From the NCBI GenBank assembly GCA_964247695.1, contig CAXTVI010000024.1:1-64000 (forward strand): a DNA stretch of 64,000 bases. The letters run 5' to 3'. The notes under the pieces were generated by a model. It searched no databases. It saw only the letters and a program-made list of their open reading frames with translations, and was not told the origin of the DNA. Shown piece by piece: positions 46,730 through 55,087 of the stretch. The position numbers and the translations under genes were made by a program. Source of the stretch: Lichenicoccus sp964247695 (GTDB taxonomy: Bacteria; Pseudomonadota; Alphaproteobacteria; Acetobacterales; Acetobacteraceae). Positions within the stretch are counted from its first letter, which is position 1. The number at the start of each line of letters is the position of its first letter.

Positions 46730-48373
46730 ATGTTGTTGGACAGCAAGATCTGGGTCGATGTCGAGGACCTGTTCCAGTATGCGGCGGCCAATCCCCGACC
46801 CAGCGGCATCCAGCGCATCGAGTTCGAGCTCTGCCGGGCGCTGGCGACCCTGCCGGAAAGCCGTGACCGGGTGCGCTTCGTGCGGCACGCCGCCACCCAG
46901 CAATCCTTCACGTCGATCCCGTATGCGCAACTGGAACGGCTGCACGACCAGCTGACCGCGTCCCACCGCGGCGCGCCGACGCCGTCGCGGGTCGTGGACG
47001 GGCGGATGCAGCCGGCGCGCAAGCTGTCGGAGAGTCCGTTGCGGCGCCTCGCCTACCGTCTGCCGGAGGGCCTGCGCAACCCGCTGGTCGCCCTGTTCAA
47101 GGCGGAACGCGAGGCCGGCAGGGCACTGGTCCATATCGGCAGCGCCCTGGCCTGGGCGGGCGGCACGCGCGCGAAGCGGCTGGCCCGGCAGATCCGTGGG
47201 CGCCGTTTGGCCGGCCGCAACACCGGCGCCCACGCTCGTCTGCCCCTCGACGATCCACACGAGCGGGCCGTCGGGAGCACGCCGTTCGGTCCCGGCATGT
47301 CGCCGGGGCGCACCTTGCCGCCCTCCGCGCGCCACGCCGACACAGCCGCCTTCGACAGCACGACCGAGCCCGGTGACATCCTGCTGGTGCTGGGGTCGCC
47401 CTGGTTCCACCCGTACTATGCCGAGATCGTGGAAAAGGCGCAGCGTACGCGTGGCCTGCGCTTCAGCCTGCTGGTGTACGACATCATCCCGCTGCGCCGC
47501 CCGGAATGGTGCGACCACAACCTGGTGCTGCGGTTCAGGGAGTGGACCGGAGGGATCTTCCCGCTGGTGGATGTGCTGCTGACCATCTCGCAGGCCAGCG
47601 CGCGCGACCTGGAGATCGACGCCAGGCGGGCCGGCTACGCCCTGCGCAGCACCCCGCGCCCGATCCCGATCGGCACCGGCTTCAGCGACGCCGCGCGAAC
47701 GCCGGCCAGCGTGCCGGCCGGCAACGCCCGCGACCTGCCGCCGCCGGGCAGCTACGCCCTGATCGTCTCGACCATCGAGGCGCGCAAGAACCACATGCTG
47801 CTGTTCAGGGTGTGGCGTCGGATGGCCGAGGAGATGCCGGCGGACCGGATCCCGACCCTGGTGTTTGCCGGGCGTATCGGCTGGCTGGTCAGCGACCTGA
47901 TGCAGCAGATCCACAATGCCGACTATCTCGACGGCAAGATCGTGCTGGTCGAGGACCCGAGCGACGACGAGCTGCGCCGGCTCTATGCCGGCTGCCGGTT
48001 CACCCTGTTCCCCTCCTTCTACGAAGGCTGGGGCCTGCCGGTCACCGAGAGCCTGTCGTTCGGACGGCCCTGCATCATCTCGAACGCGACCTCGCTGCCG
48101 GAGGCGGGTGGCGACCTGGCGCGCTACTTCGACCCGGAGAACGCGCACGAGGCCTACGACATGATCCGCCACGCCATCGAGCATCCGGAGGAGACCGAGG
48201 CCTGGGCCGAGCGCGTGCAGCGCGAGTTCAAGCCGGTATCGTGGGAGGACTCCGCCCGCGGCGTGCTGCGCGCACTGGCGGGCGCCGATGCCGAGCCAGC
48301 AGCGGCGCCCGCGGCGAAGGGCGCCCCGGCGCGCGCTCCGCGCAGGAAACGCGCCTCAGCCCCGCGGGCCTGA
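46730..48373 (+). CDS. Glycosyltransferase family 4 protein
   Basis: Cytoplasmic GT-B glycosyltransferase of 547 residues. The N-terminal part (about 1-60, with NPRPSGIQRIEFELCRAL) and the C-terminal GT4 core (about 335-520) are clear: ALIVSTIEARKNHMLLFRVW, CRFTLFPSFYEGWGLPVTESLSFG and the nucleotide-sugar Glu in that segment. The final 30 residues are a basic Ala/Pro tail. The same N-terminal type occurs in many polysaccharide synthesis loci. It may act with the Wzm/Wzt exporter or the glycosyltransferase at 27.5 kb, though they are far apart. The 3' end overlaps the convergent lytic transglycosylase gene by 18 bases. Confidence 0.9.
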   Translation: MLLDSKIWVDVEDLFQYAAANPRPSGIQRIEFELCRALATLPESRDRVRFVRHAATQQSFTSIPYAQLERLHDQLTASHRGAPTPSRVVDGRMQPARKLSESPLRRLAYRLPEGLRNPLVALFKAEREAGRALVHIGSALAWAGGTRAKRLARQIRGRRLAGRNTGAHARLPLDDPHERAVGSTPFGPGMSPGRTLPPSARHADTAAFDSTTEPGDILLVLGSPWFHPYYAEIVEKAQRTRGLRFSLLVYDIIPLRRPEWCDHNLVLRFREWTGGIFPLVDVLLTISQASARDLEIDARRAGYALRSTPRPIPIGTGFSDAARTPASVPAGNARDLPPPGSYALIVSTIEARKNHMLLFRVWRRMAEEMPADRIPTLVFAGRIGWLVSDLMQQIHNADYLDGKIVLVEDPSDDELRRLYAGCRFTLFPSFYEGWGLPVTESLSFGRPCIISNATSLPEAGGDLARYFDPENAHEAYDMIRHAIEHPEETEAWAERVQREFKPVSWEDSARGVLRALAGADAEPAAAPAAKGAPARAPRRKRASAPRA

Positions 48374-48787
48374 CGCAACGCGTCCCGCCAGCCGGGTGCT
48401 GCGGAGGGCGGGACGCATGAACAGCATCCGCGCCGATTGCAGCACCTGTCGGCGATAGGCCAGGTTCAGCTCGATGGTGTGCGAGTGGTAGTCGCCGACC
48501 GCCAGCAGCAGGTTCCCATGCGTCTCGTCGAGATAGAAGCGCATGATCGCCCCGGCGGCGGCGATGTTGTAGCAGGGCCGGTCGCGCAGCCGCAGGAAGA
48601 CATCGGCGGCCGGCGTCCCCGTGTAGCGTGCCAGCGGCGCCAGCCAGCGCGTATTGATCTGCATCACCCCGACATCTAGGGTCCCGTCCGTGTTGTGGTG
48701 CAGCACCCCCGGCCGGCCGCCTTCGACCGCCTGGATCGAGGGCAGCACGCGCGGCGGCAGGTGATAGAGTGAGGCGACCAGCGCCAT
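48356..48787 (-). CDS. Small lytic transglycosylase-like protein
   Basis: Protein of 143 residues with an SLT-like fold. The catalytic Glu is in IQAVEGGRPG (about residue 20) and the core motif VGVMQINTRWL, AAGAIMRFYL and VGDYHSHT follow. It is short, as in the VirB1/TrbN and secretion-system transglycosylases. No signal peptide is visible from the ATG at 48787, and no upstream start exists in frame, which is odd for a periplasmic enzyme. It is divergent from gspG, so a role in opening peptidoglycan for the secretion system is possible. Confidence 0.78.
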   Translation of the reverse strand: MALVASLYHLPPRVLPSIQAVEGGRPGVLHHNTDGTLDVGVMQINTRWLAPLARYTGTPAADVFLRLRDRPCYNIAAAGAIMRFYLDETHGNLLLAVGDYHSHTIELNLAYRRQVLQSARMLFMRPALRSTRLAGRVASGPRG

Positions 48788-48841
48788 GCAGGCGGCATAC
48801 GGAACCAGGACAGATACTCCCTCACGCCCCTCTATCGCAGC

Positions 48842-49282
48842 ATGATCCCGATGTCCAAGCGACGTGTCTCGGACTGCCAGGGTGATTCAGGCTTCACCCT
48901 GATCGAGCTGCTGGTGGTGATCGCGATCCTCGGGCTGCTGATCAGCCTGGTGGCGCCGGCGGTGCTGCGTCAGCTCGGGGGCGCCAAGATCTCGATTGCG
49001 AAACAATCGATCGAGCGCATCGGCTCGATCCTCGACACCTACAAGCTCGATGTCGGCACCTATCCCTCGACCGAGGACGGCATGCAGGCCCTGGTCACCA
49101 AGCCGTCCGATGCGGAGAACTGGAACGGCCCGTACGTTAAGGGCAACAGCGTGCCGCTCGATCCCTGGAACCATCAATATGCATATCGGTCGCCGTCGGA
49201 CCGTCCGGACCACGACTACGACCTGTGCTCGCCCGGGCCGAACAACAACGCGAGCGCCGACAGCGCGATCTGCAACAAGTAG
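48842..49282 (+). CDS. gspG: Type II secretion major pseudopilin
   Basis: Major pseudopilin of the type II secretion system, 146 residues. The prepilin cleavage site and helix are clear (Gly before FTLIELLVVIAILGLL, about residues 16-33, with Glu at mature position 5). The C-terminal GspG signature is typical: DVGTYPSTEDGMQALV and the calcium-site region near SPGPNNNASAD. An ATG at 48842 and another at 48851 are both usable. It is separated from the other gsp genes by about 3.2 kb holding a transketolase and a dehydrogenase. Confidence 0.95.
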   Translation: MIPMSKRRVSDCQGDSGFTLIELLVVIAILGLLISLVAPAVLRQLGGAKISIAKQSIERIGSILDTYKLDVGTYPSTEDGMQALVTKPSDAENWNGPYVKGNSVPLDPWNHQYAYRSPSDRPDHDYDLCSPGPNNNASADSAICNK

Positions 49283-49557
49283 CGCTTGAGGCGATGCTGC
49301 TCCATCCTCTCCCGAACAGAGCATGATGTACGCATCAGGCCGGAAGTCACGCCGACCTGCAACACGCAGTCGCACTCGTTTGCACGAGAACGCAACGAGT
49401 TAAAACGATGTCAAACAGGCAATAGAACTCCAGGTCTACCCGGAACTCAGTTCTAGTATGCAACGTCTGTGACGGGCGATGTCGATGGCGGAAGCGTTTC
49501 GGTTGCTTCCGTGTTCTCGAGTGTCTCGGACGGGCATGGAATTTCAAGGAGTAGCTT

Positions 49558-51606
49558 GTGCAGAGCGTCCAGCCGCTACAGCTTGCCGGTGCGATACGTG
49601 CATTGTCACTCGATGCGGTCCAGCGCGTAGGCGAGGGTCATCCCGGCGCGCCGCTCGGATGCGCCGAGATCGTGACGACCCTGTTCCGCGCGCACCTGAA
49701 ATTCAATTCGGCCTGTCCCGAATGGTTCGATCGCGACAGGTTCGTGCTGTCGAACGGCCACGCCTCCATGCTGCTCTATTCGGTTCTGCATCTGACCGGC
49801 TATGCCAAAATCGGGCTCGACGAGCTGAAGCGCTTCCGGGAGCTGGGTTCACGCTGCCCGGGGCATCCCGAATACGAACCGGGTGCAGGCGTGGAAACCA
49901 CCACCGGCGCGCTGGGGCAGGGGATCGCGAATGCCGTCGGCATGGCGCTGGCCGAGGCATTCCTCAATGACCGCTACGGGGCGGACCTCGTGGACCATCG
50001 CACCTATGCCCTGGTCGGCGATGGCTGCCTGCAGGAAGGCCTCGGCCAGGAGGTGATGTCGCTGGCCGGTCATATGCGGCTGGGCAAGCTGTGCTTCCTG
50101 TGGGACGACAACCGGATCACCGACGATGGCAGCCGGGCGCTTTCCGACAGCGACGACATGCCCGCGCGTTTCCGGGCCTGCGCATGGCACGTCCAGGAGG
50201 TTGATGGCCATGACGAGGCAGCCGTATCGGCCGCCCTCGAAGCCGCCAGCGCCGATCCGAGACCATCCATGATCGCCTGCCGCACGATCATCGGACGAGG
50301 CTTCACGCGTCTGCAGGGTGAGCGTGGCGCCCATAGCGGCCGTGTCCTCGACTCCGACCGCGTCGCCGCGCGCGCGGCACTGGGCTGGCCGCACGAGCCA
50401 TTCGTGCTTCCCGATGACGTCATCGAGGCGTGGCGACGGGTCGGGCGTCGGGGCATCGATCAACACCGGTCCTGGCGGGAACGCGTCGCCGGCCTGGATC
50501 CGGTGCGGCGCCGGGAGTTCGAGCGGGTGTGCTCGGGAGAGCGCCCGGATGGCTGGCGGGAGGCGCTCCAGGCCTTCGGGCGTGAGGCGCTCGCGCAGCC
50601 GGCACCCAGGCCCGGGATCGCGACGGCGGCCGAAATCGTCGATCGTCTCGCCGCCTGCATCCCGGAGCTGCTGGCCGGCGCGCCCGACCTGGAGGGCTCG
50701 ACGCAGCATAAGCGGCAGCGGACGGCGTTCTCGTTCGAGAAACGCTCGGGGCGCTACGTGCATTACGGGGTGCGCGAACATGCGATGGGCGCGATCATGA
50801 ACGGCATGGCGGCGCATGGCGGCATCCTCCCGGTCGGCGCCACGTATCTCGCGTTTTCGGACTACGAGCGACCGGCGCTGCGGATGGCGGCGCTGATGGG
50901 CCTGCCGGTGCAGTTCGTCTTCAGCCATGACTCGATCGGCATCGGGCGCAACGGGCCGACCCACCAGCCGGTCGAAGTGCTGGCATCGCTGCGCGCCTTG
51001 CCCAACATGCTGGTCTTCAGGCCGGCCGATGCGGTGGAGGCGGCGGAGTGCTGGGAGATCGCGATCGGGCACAGGTCCGGTCCGTCCGCGCTGGTGTTCG
51101 CGCGCCAGGAACTGCATCCGGCCCGGCTGACCGCGTCCGACGCGAACCTCTGTCGCCGCGGCGCCTACGTGCTCGCACCGGCGCGCGGCGGCGAGCGTCG
51201 CGTCACCCTTCTGGCCACCGGCTCCGAAGTGGCGCTGGCGCTGGGCGCACGCGACCGGCTGCAAGCCGACGGCGTGCCGACGGCCGTGGTCTCCATGCCC
51301 TGCTGGTCGCTGTTCGAGGCGCAGAGCCCGGACTACCGGGCCGAAGTGCTGGGTCGCCACACCGTCCGGGTCGGCGTCGAGGCGGCCGTGCGGCTTGGCT
51401 GGGACCGCTATATCGGCGAGGATGGCGACTTCATCGGCATGAGCGGCTTTGGAGCCTCCGGGGAACGGGAGGATCTGTTCGCGCATTTCGGAATTACCGT
51501 CGATGCCATCGTCGAGACCGTGCGTCGTCGACTGCCCGCGGAGCGCCGCAGGCCGTCAGGGCTCAGGGCGCCGGCCGCTGCCGTTCATCGCGCGGTAGGT
51601 GCGTAG
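49558..51606 (+). CDS. Transketolase, atypical active site
   Basis: Thiamine-diphosphate enzyme of 682 residues moving two-carbon units between sugar phosphates. The N-terminal half has GEGHPGAPLG, SNGHASML, TTGALGQG and the ThDP motif GDGCLQEGLGQE ending in DDNRITDDG. The second half has the catalytic Glu in YGVREHAMGAIMNG and the His pair in SHDSIGIGRNGPTHQP. Where known enzymes read GEDGPTHQ, this reads GRNGPTHQ, so the usual substrate-contacting Asp is Asn. The segment before FSFEKRSGRYVHYG is also unlike the usual SADLTGSN form. The GTG start has AAGGAG 6 bases upstream. It ends overlapping, by 51 bases, the convergent dehydrogenase gene. Confidence 0.93.
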   Translation: MQSVQPLQLAGAIRALSLDAVQRVGEGHPGAPLGCAEIVTTLFRAHLKFNSACPEWFDRDRFVLSNGHASMLLYSVLHLTGYAKIGLDELKRFRELGSRCPGHPEYEPGAGVETTTGALGQGIANAVGMALAEAFLNDRYGADLVDHRTYALVGDGCLQEGLGQEVMSLAGHMRLGKLCFLWDDNRITDDGSRALSDSDDMPARFRACAWHVQEVDGHDEAAVSAALEAASADPRPSMIACRTIIGRGFTRLQGERGAHSGRVLDSDRVAARAALGWPHEPFVLPDDVIEAWRRVGRRGIDQHRSWRERVAGLDPVRRREFERVCSGERPDGWREALQAFGREALAQPAPRPGIATAAEIVDRLAACIPELLAGAPDLEGSTQHKRQRTAFSFEKRSGRYVHYGVREHAMGAIMNGMAAHGGILPVGATYLAFSDYERPALRMAALMGLPVQFVFSHDSIGIGRNGPTHQPVEVLASLRALPNMLVFRPADAVEAAECWEIAIGHRSGPSALVFARQELHPARLTASDANLCRRGAYVLAPARGGERRVTLLATGSEVALALGARDRLQADGVPTAVVSMPCWSLFEAQSPDYRAEVLGRHTVRVGVEAAVRLGWDRYIGEDGDFIGMSGFGASGEREDLFAHFGITVDAIVETVRRRLPAERRRPSGLRAPAAAVHRAVGA

Positions 51607-52455
51607 GACCTGGCTGTCATCGGCTGAGCCGTCTCCGCGCCCGGAGGTCGCCAGGAAGAGCTGATGCGCCGCGGCCGCGAGCGGCAGGGCTACCCCTTCG
51701 TGGCGCCCCGCCTCGAGGACCAGGCCGAGATCCTTGACGAAGATGTCGACGGCGCTGCTGATCTCCGGTTCTGCCTGGAGCATCCTTGGACCCCGGTCGC
51801 GCAGCATCCAGCTCGACGCGGCGGATCCTCCGAGGATTTCCAGGGCGACGGCTTCATCGACTCCCACGCGCGAAGCCAGGGAGAACGCCTCGGCGGCGGC
51901 CGCGAGGTGAACGCCGCAGAGCAGCTGGTTGATGGTCTTGATCGCCGCCCCCTGCCCGGGCCGCTCACCGACATGGAAGATCTTGTTGCCGACCGCCTCC
52001 AGCACGGGCCGCGCGCGGGCAAAGGTGTCCGGGGCGCCGGCAGCCATCATCGTCAGTGTTCCGGCCTGCGCTCCGGCCGTGCCGCCGGACACCGGGGCGT
52101 CCAGGAAGCGCCGCTCCGCCTGGATCACCCGGGCGGCGATCGCCTCCACCGCACTTGGCGGGCATGTCGCGGAGAGCATCACGACAGCGTCGCGTGGCAG
52201 GGCATCGAGCGCGCCCTCCGCGAACAGCACCTGCTCCGCCTGCGCGGCGTTGATCACCATCAGGAGCAGCAGGTCGGCCGCGATCGCCACCTCGCGCACT
52301 GACCCGCAACTGACACCTCCCGCCTCGTGCAGGGCGTCGGCTACGGCCGACCGGCGTGCAAAGCCGCGCACGGTGAAACCGGCCGAGAGCAGGTTTCGCG
52401 ACATCGGGGCGCCCATCGCACCCAATCCGACGATCCCTACGGTCCTGACACTCAT
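51556..52455 (-). CDS. 3-hydroxyisobutyrate dehydrogenase-type oxidoreductase
   Basis: NAD(P)-dependent beta-hydroxyacid dehydrogenase of 299 residues. The nucleotide site GIVGLGAMGAPMSRNL, substrate loop FLDAPVSGGTAGAQAGTL and catalytic Lys in IKTINQLLCGVHL (about residue 170) are complete. Close families act on 3-hydroxyisobutyrate, tartronate semialdehyde or four-carbon acid sugars such as threonate; which one applies is unknown. The four-carbon option would suit the tetritol/ketose idea for the operon at the left end, but that is speculation. It is convergent with the transketolase gene, overlapping it by 51 bases. Confidence 0.92.
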   Translation of the reverse strand: MSVRTVGIVGLGAMGAPMSRNLLSAGFTVRGFARRSAVADALHEAGGVSCGSVREVAIAADLLLLMVINAAQAEQVLFAEGALDALPRDAVVMLSATCPPSAVEAIAARVIQAERRFLDAPVSGGTAGAQAGTLTMMAAGAPDTFARARPVLEAVGNKIFHVGERPGQGAAIKTINQLLCGVHLAAAAEAFSLASRVGVDEAVALEILGGSAASSWMLRDRGPRMLQAEPEISSAVDIFVKDLGLVLEAGRHEGVALPLAAAAHQLFLATSGRGDGSADDSQVLRTYRAMNGSGRRPEP

Positions 52456-52522
52456 GGCAAGTCTTCCCACGGCTCGGTGGACCGGTCTTATCAACAAGAT
52501 AGTTCGGCGCCAATCCGCTGCC

Positions 52523-53278
52523 CTACACCGCAGACAGCAGCCACACCCCGAAGGTGGCCGCCGCCAGCCCGGGTCCGAGGGGAAGCCGGCGCGCACGGTC
52601 CGGCTTGCGCCGGTGCCACGCCGCTTCCCCGAGCACACCCAGCAACGTGAGCAGCGCCGCACCGCCGAAAACATCCGGCAGCATCGCCGGTCCGACCCAG
52701 GCGCCCGCCGCCGCCAGCAGCTTGGCGTCGCCTTGCCCGAGGCCGGGGGCTCCGCGCAGCCGCTGGTAGAGCAACCCCAGCGCGCGGAAGCCGAGCCAGC
52801 CGAGCGCGGCCGCGAGCGCATGCAGCCCGAGCAGCTCCGGCGAGCGCAGAAAGCACACGGCGAGGCCGGCCAGCAGCAGAGGCAGCGTGAGTACATCCGG
52901 CAGTCGCTGATGCCGCAGGTCGATCAGCCCCAGCGTCAGGCAGGTCCATCCGAGGACGCAACCCGCCCAGAGCACCAGGCTGTCGCCGTCCGCCATCAGG
53001 ACCATCAGCCCTGCCACCGCCAGCGCCGCCAGCTCGATCATCGGATGGAACCAGCCGATCGCAGCCCCGCAGCCGGCGCAGCGCCCGCGCTGCCAGGCAA
53101 AGCTTGCCAGCGGCACCAGCTCGGCCACTCCGAGCACACGGCCGCATCGCTCGCACGCCGACCGCGACGCCACGACCGGCCGCCCCGATGGCAGCCGGCG
53201 CACCAGGACGCCGAGAAAGCTACCGACGGCAGGTGCCGTGATCAGCGCCAGCAGGCTCTCAGGCAGGAGGTCGGGCAG
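52523..53278 (-). CDS. gspO: Prepilin peptidase (GspO/PilD) with non-standard start
   Basis: Inner-membrane aspartic protease and methylase that cleaves prepilins; it should process the GspG-J proteins. Its conserved N-terminus is LITAPAVGSFLGVLVRRLP. The zinc-type Cys sets (ERCG and GRCAGCG), the first catalytic Asp in GLIDLRHQRLPD and the second in GLGQGDAKLL are present. The earliest standard start in frame is a GTG at 53203, which would remove the first conserved segment. The frame stays open up to about 53300, where a TGA stops it. No ATG, GTG or TTG lies between. I place a CTG start at 53278 with AGGA 8 bases upstream; this is a proposal. It is divergent from gspE. Confidence 0.85.
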   Translation of the reverse strand: MPDLLPESLLALITAPAVGSFLGVLVRRLPSGRPVVASRSACERCGRVLGVAELVPLASFAWQRGRCAGCGAAIGWFHPMIELAALAVAGLMVLMADGDSLVLWAGCVLGWTCLTLGLIDLRHQRLPDVLTLPLLLAGLAVCFLRSPELLGLHALAAALGWLGFRALGLLYQRLRGAPGLGQGDAKLLAAAGAWVGPAMLPDVFGGAALLTLLGVLGEAAWHRRKPDRARRLPLGPGLAAATFGVWLLSAV

Positions 53279-53301
53279 CGCTGCATCCTGAGCATTCTGT
53301 C

Positions 53302-55074
53302 ATGCAACAAGGCTTGCACTTGCCCCCCGCTACGGCAATCGTCCGCCGCATGAGCGCCATCCTCGAAGTCCCCGGCACCCCCCCCGGGGCGCTGCTGCGC
53401 GATCCGGTCGAGAGGCTGGCGCAACTGCTGCTCGAGCAGGGCCAATGCGACGCCCGCACGCTGGATCGTGGACGCCGCGTTGCCGAGGAGAGCGGCACCC
53501 GGCTCGACACCGTGCTGCTGCAGCTCGGCCTGGTCACCGAGCGTGGCCTCGCCGACGCCTACTGCGCCTTGCTCGGACTGCCGCGCGCGGTGCCGGAACG
53601 ATACCCCGCCGAGCCGCTGCTCCCCGAGCGGCTGACTGCCCGCTTCCTGCGCGAGGTGCGTGCGCTGCCGGTCGCCGTCGAGGATGAGGCGCTGGTGATC
53701 GCCTGCGTCGATCCGCTCGACGAGTTCGTGCCGGCTGCGATCGCGGCCGCCACCCTCCTGCGGGTGCGGCGCGAAGTGGCGGTGCCGATCGAGCTCGAGG
53801 CGGCGTTCGACCGGCTCTACCCGACCGAGACCGGCAGCGGGCCAGACCAGCAGGACGACACCCCGCTGGAGGAGGATGCCGAGCGCCTCAAGGACCTCGC
53901 CAGCGAGGCGCCGGTGATCCGGCTGGTCAACCAGATCATCTCGCGCGCCGTCGAGACCCAGGCCTCGGACATCCATATCGAGCCGTTCGAGGACCGCCTG
54001 CGCGTGCGCTATCGGCATGACGGCGTGCTGGTCGAGATGGACAGCCCGCCGGCGCGGCTGATCCCGGCGATCATCTCGCGTGTCAAGATCATGGCCCGGC
54101 TCGACATCGCCGAGCGCCGGCTGCCGCAGGACGGCCGCATCAAGCTCGCGGTGCGCGGCCAGGAGATCGATTTCCGCGTCTCCACCATCCCCTCGCTGTA
54201 TGGCGAGACGGTAGTGCTGCGCGTGCTCGACCGCTCCGCCGTCACCTTCGACTACGGCAAGCTGGGCCTCGCACCCGCCGTGGTGGCGCGCCTCGGCGAG
54301 CGCCTGGAGCTGCCGAACGGCATCGTCCTGGTCACCGGCCCGACCGGCTCGGGCAAGACCACGACTCTCTATACCGGTCTGCTCGGGCTGAACTCGATTG
54401 CGCGCAAGGTGGTGACCGTCGAGGACCCGATCGAATACCAGTTGCGCGGGATCAACCAGATCCAGACCAAGCCGCAGATCGGGCTCACCTTCGCTTCCCT
54501 GCTGCGCTCGATCCTGCGCCAGGACCCCGACGTGATCATGGTCGGCGAGATCCGCGACCTGGAGACTGCGCAGATCGCGGTGCAGGCGGCGCTTACCGGG
54601 CACCTGGTGCTTTCCACCCTGCACACCAACTCTGCGGCCGCCGCGATCACCCGGCTGCGCGACATGGGCGTCGAGGACTACCTGCTGACCGCGGTGCTGC
54701 GCGGCGTGCTGGCGCAGCGGCTGGTGCGCCGGCTGTGCACCGAGTGCCGCGAGCCGTACGAGGCGCCCCCGGCGCTGATCGAGCGCTTCAGGCTGGAGGG
54801 CCGGACCGCCGAGCGTCCGATCACCCTGTTCCACGCACGCGGGTGTCCGAACTGCCGGCAGACCGGCTATCGCGGCCGGCAGGCGATTGCCGAGTTCCTG
54901 ATCCCGGACGCGGCCATCGAGCGGCTGATCTTCGCCCGCACCGACCACTCCGCCATCGAGCGCGCGGCGGTGGAGGGCGGCATGGTGACGATGTTCGATG
55001 CCGGCATCGACGCGGCGCTGGCCGGACAGACCACCCTGGAAGAGGTCGCGCGCTCCATACGGGCAGAGAACTGA
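53302..55074 (+). CDS. gspE: Type II secretion ATPase
   Basis: Cytoplasmic ATPase of 590 residues driving pseudopilus assembly. Domains: N1E (about 30-165), N2E/catalytic core with TQASDIHIEPF, Walker A GPTGSGKTTTLY (about 345-356), the Asp box VVTVEDPIEYQL, Walker B DPDVIMVGEIRD and the His box LVLSTLHTNSA. The four-Cys zinc motif is CTEC and CPNC near 480 and 515. The start is uncertain: ATG at 53302 or at 53350 (MSAILEV). Neither has a clear ribosome site. gspF follows after 13 bases. Confidence 0.95.
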   Translation: MQQGLHLPPATAIVRRMSAILEVPGTPPGALLRDPVERLAQLLLEQGQCDARTLDRGRRVAEESGTRLDTVLLQLGLVTERGLADAYCALLGLPRAVPERYPAEPLLPERLTARFLREVRALPVAVEDEALVIACVDPLDEFVPAAIAAATLLRVRREVAVPIELEAAFDRLYPTETGSGPDQQDDTPLEEDAERLKDLASEAPVIRLVNQIISRAVETQASDIHIEPFEDRLRVRYRHDGVLVEMDSPPARLIPAIISRVKIMARLDIAERRLPQDGRIKLAVRGQEIDFRVSTIPSLYGETVVLRVLDRSAVTFDYGKLGLAPAVVARLGERLELPNGIVLVTGPTGSGKTTTLYTGLLGLNSIARKVVTVEDPIEYQLRGINQIQTKPQIGLTFASLLRSILRQDPDVIMVGEIRDLETAQIAVQAALTGHLVLSTLHTNSAAAAITRLRDMGVEDYLLTAVLRGVLAQRLVRRLCTECREPYEAPPALIERFRLEGRTAERPITLFHARGCPNCRQTGYRGRQAIAEFLIPDAAIERLIFARTDHSAIERAAVEGGMVTMFDAGIDAALAGQTTLEEVARSIRAEN

Positions 55075-55087
55075 AAGCTTCCGGGCG

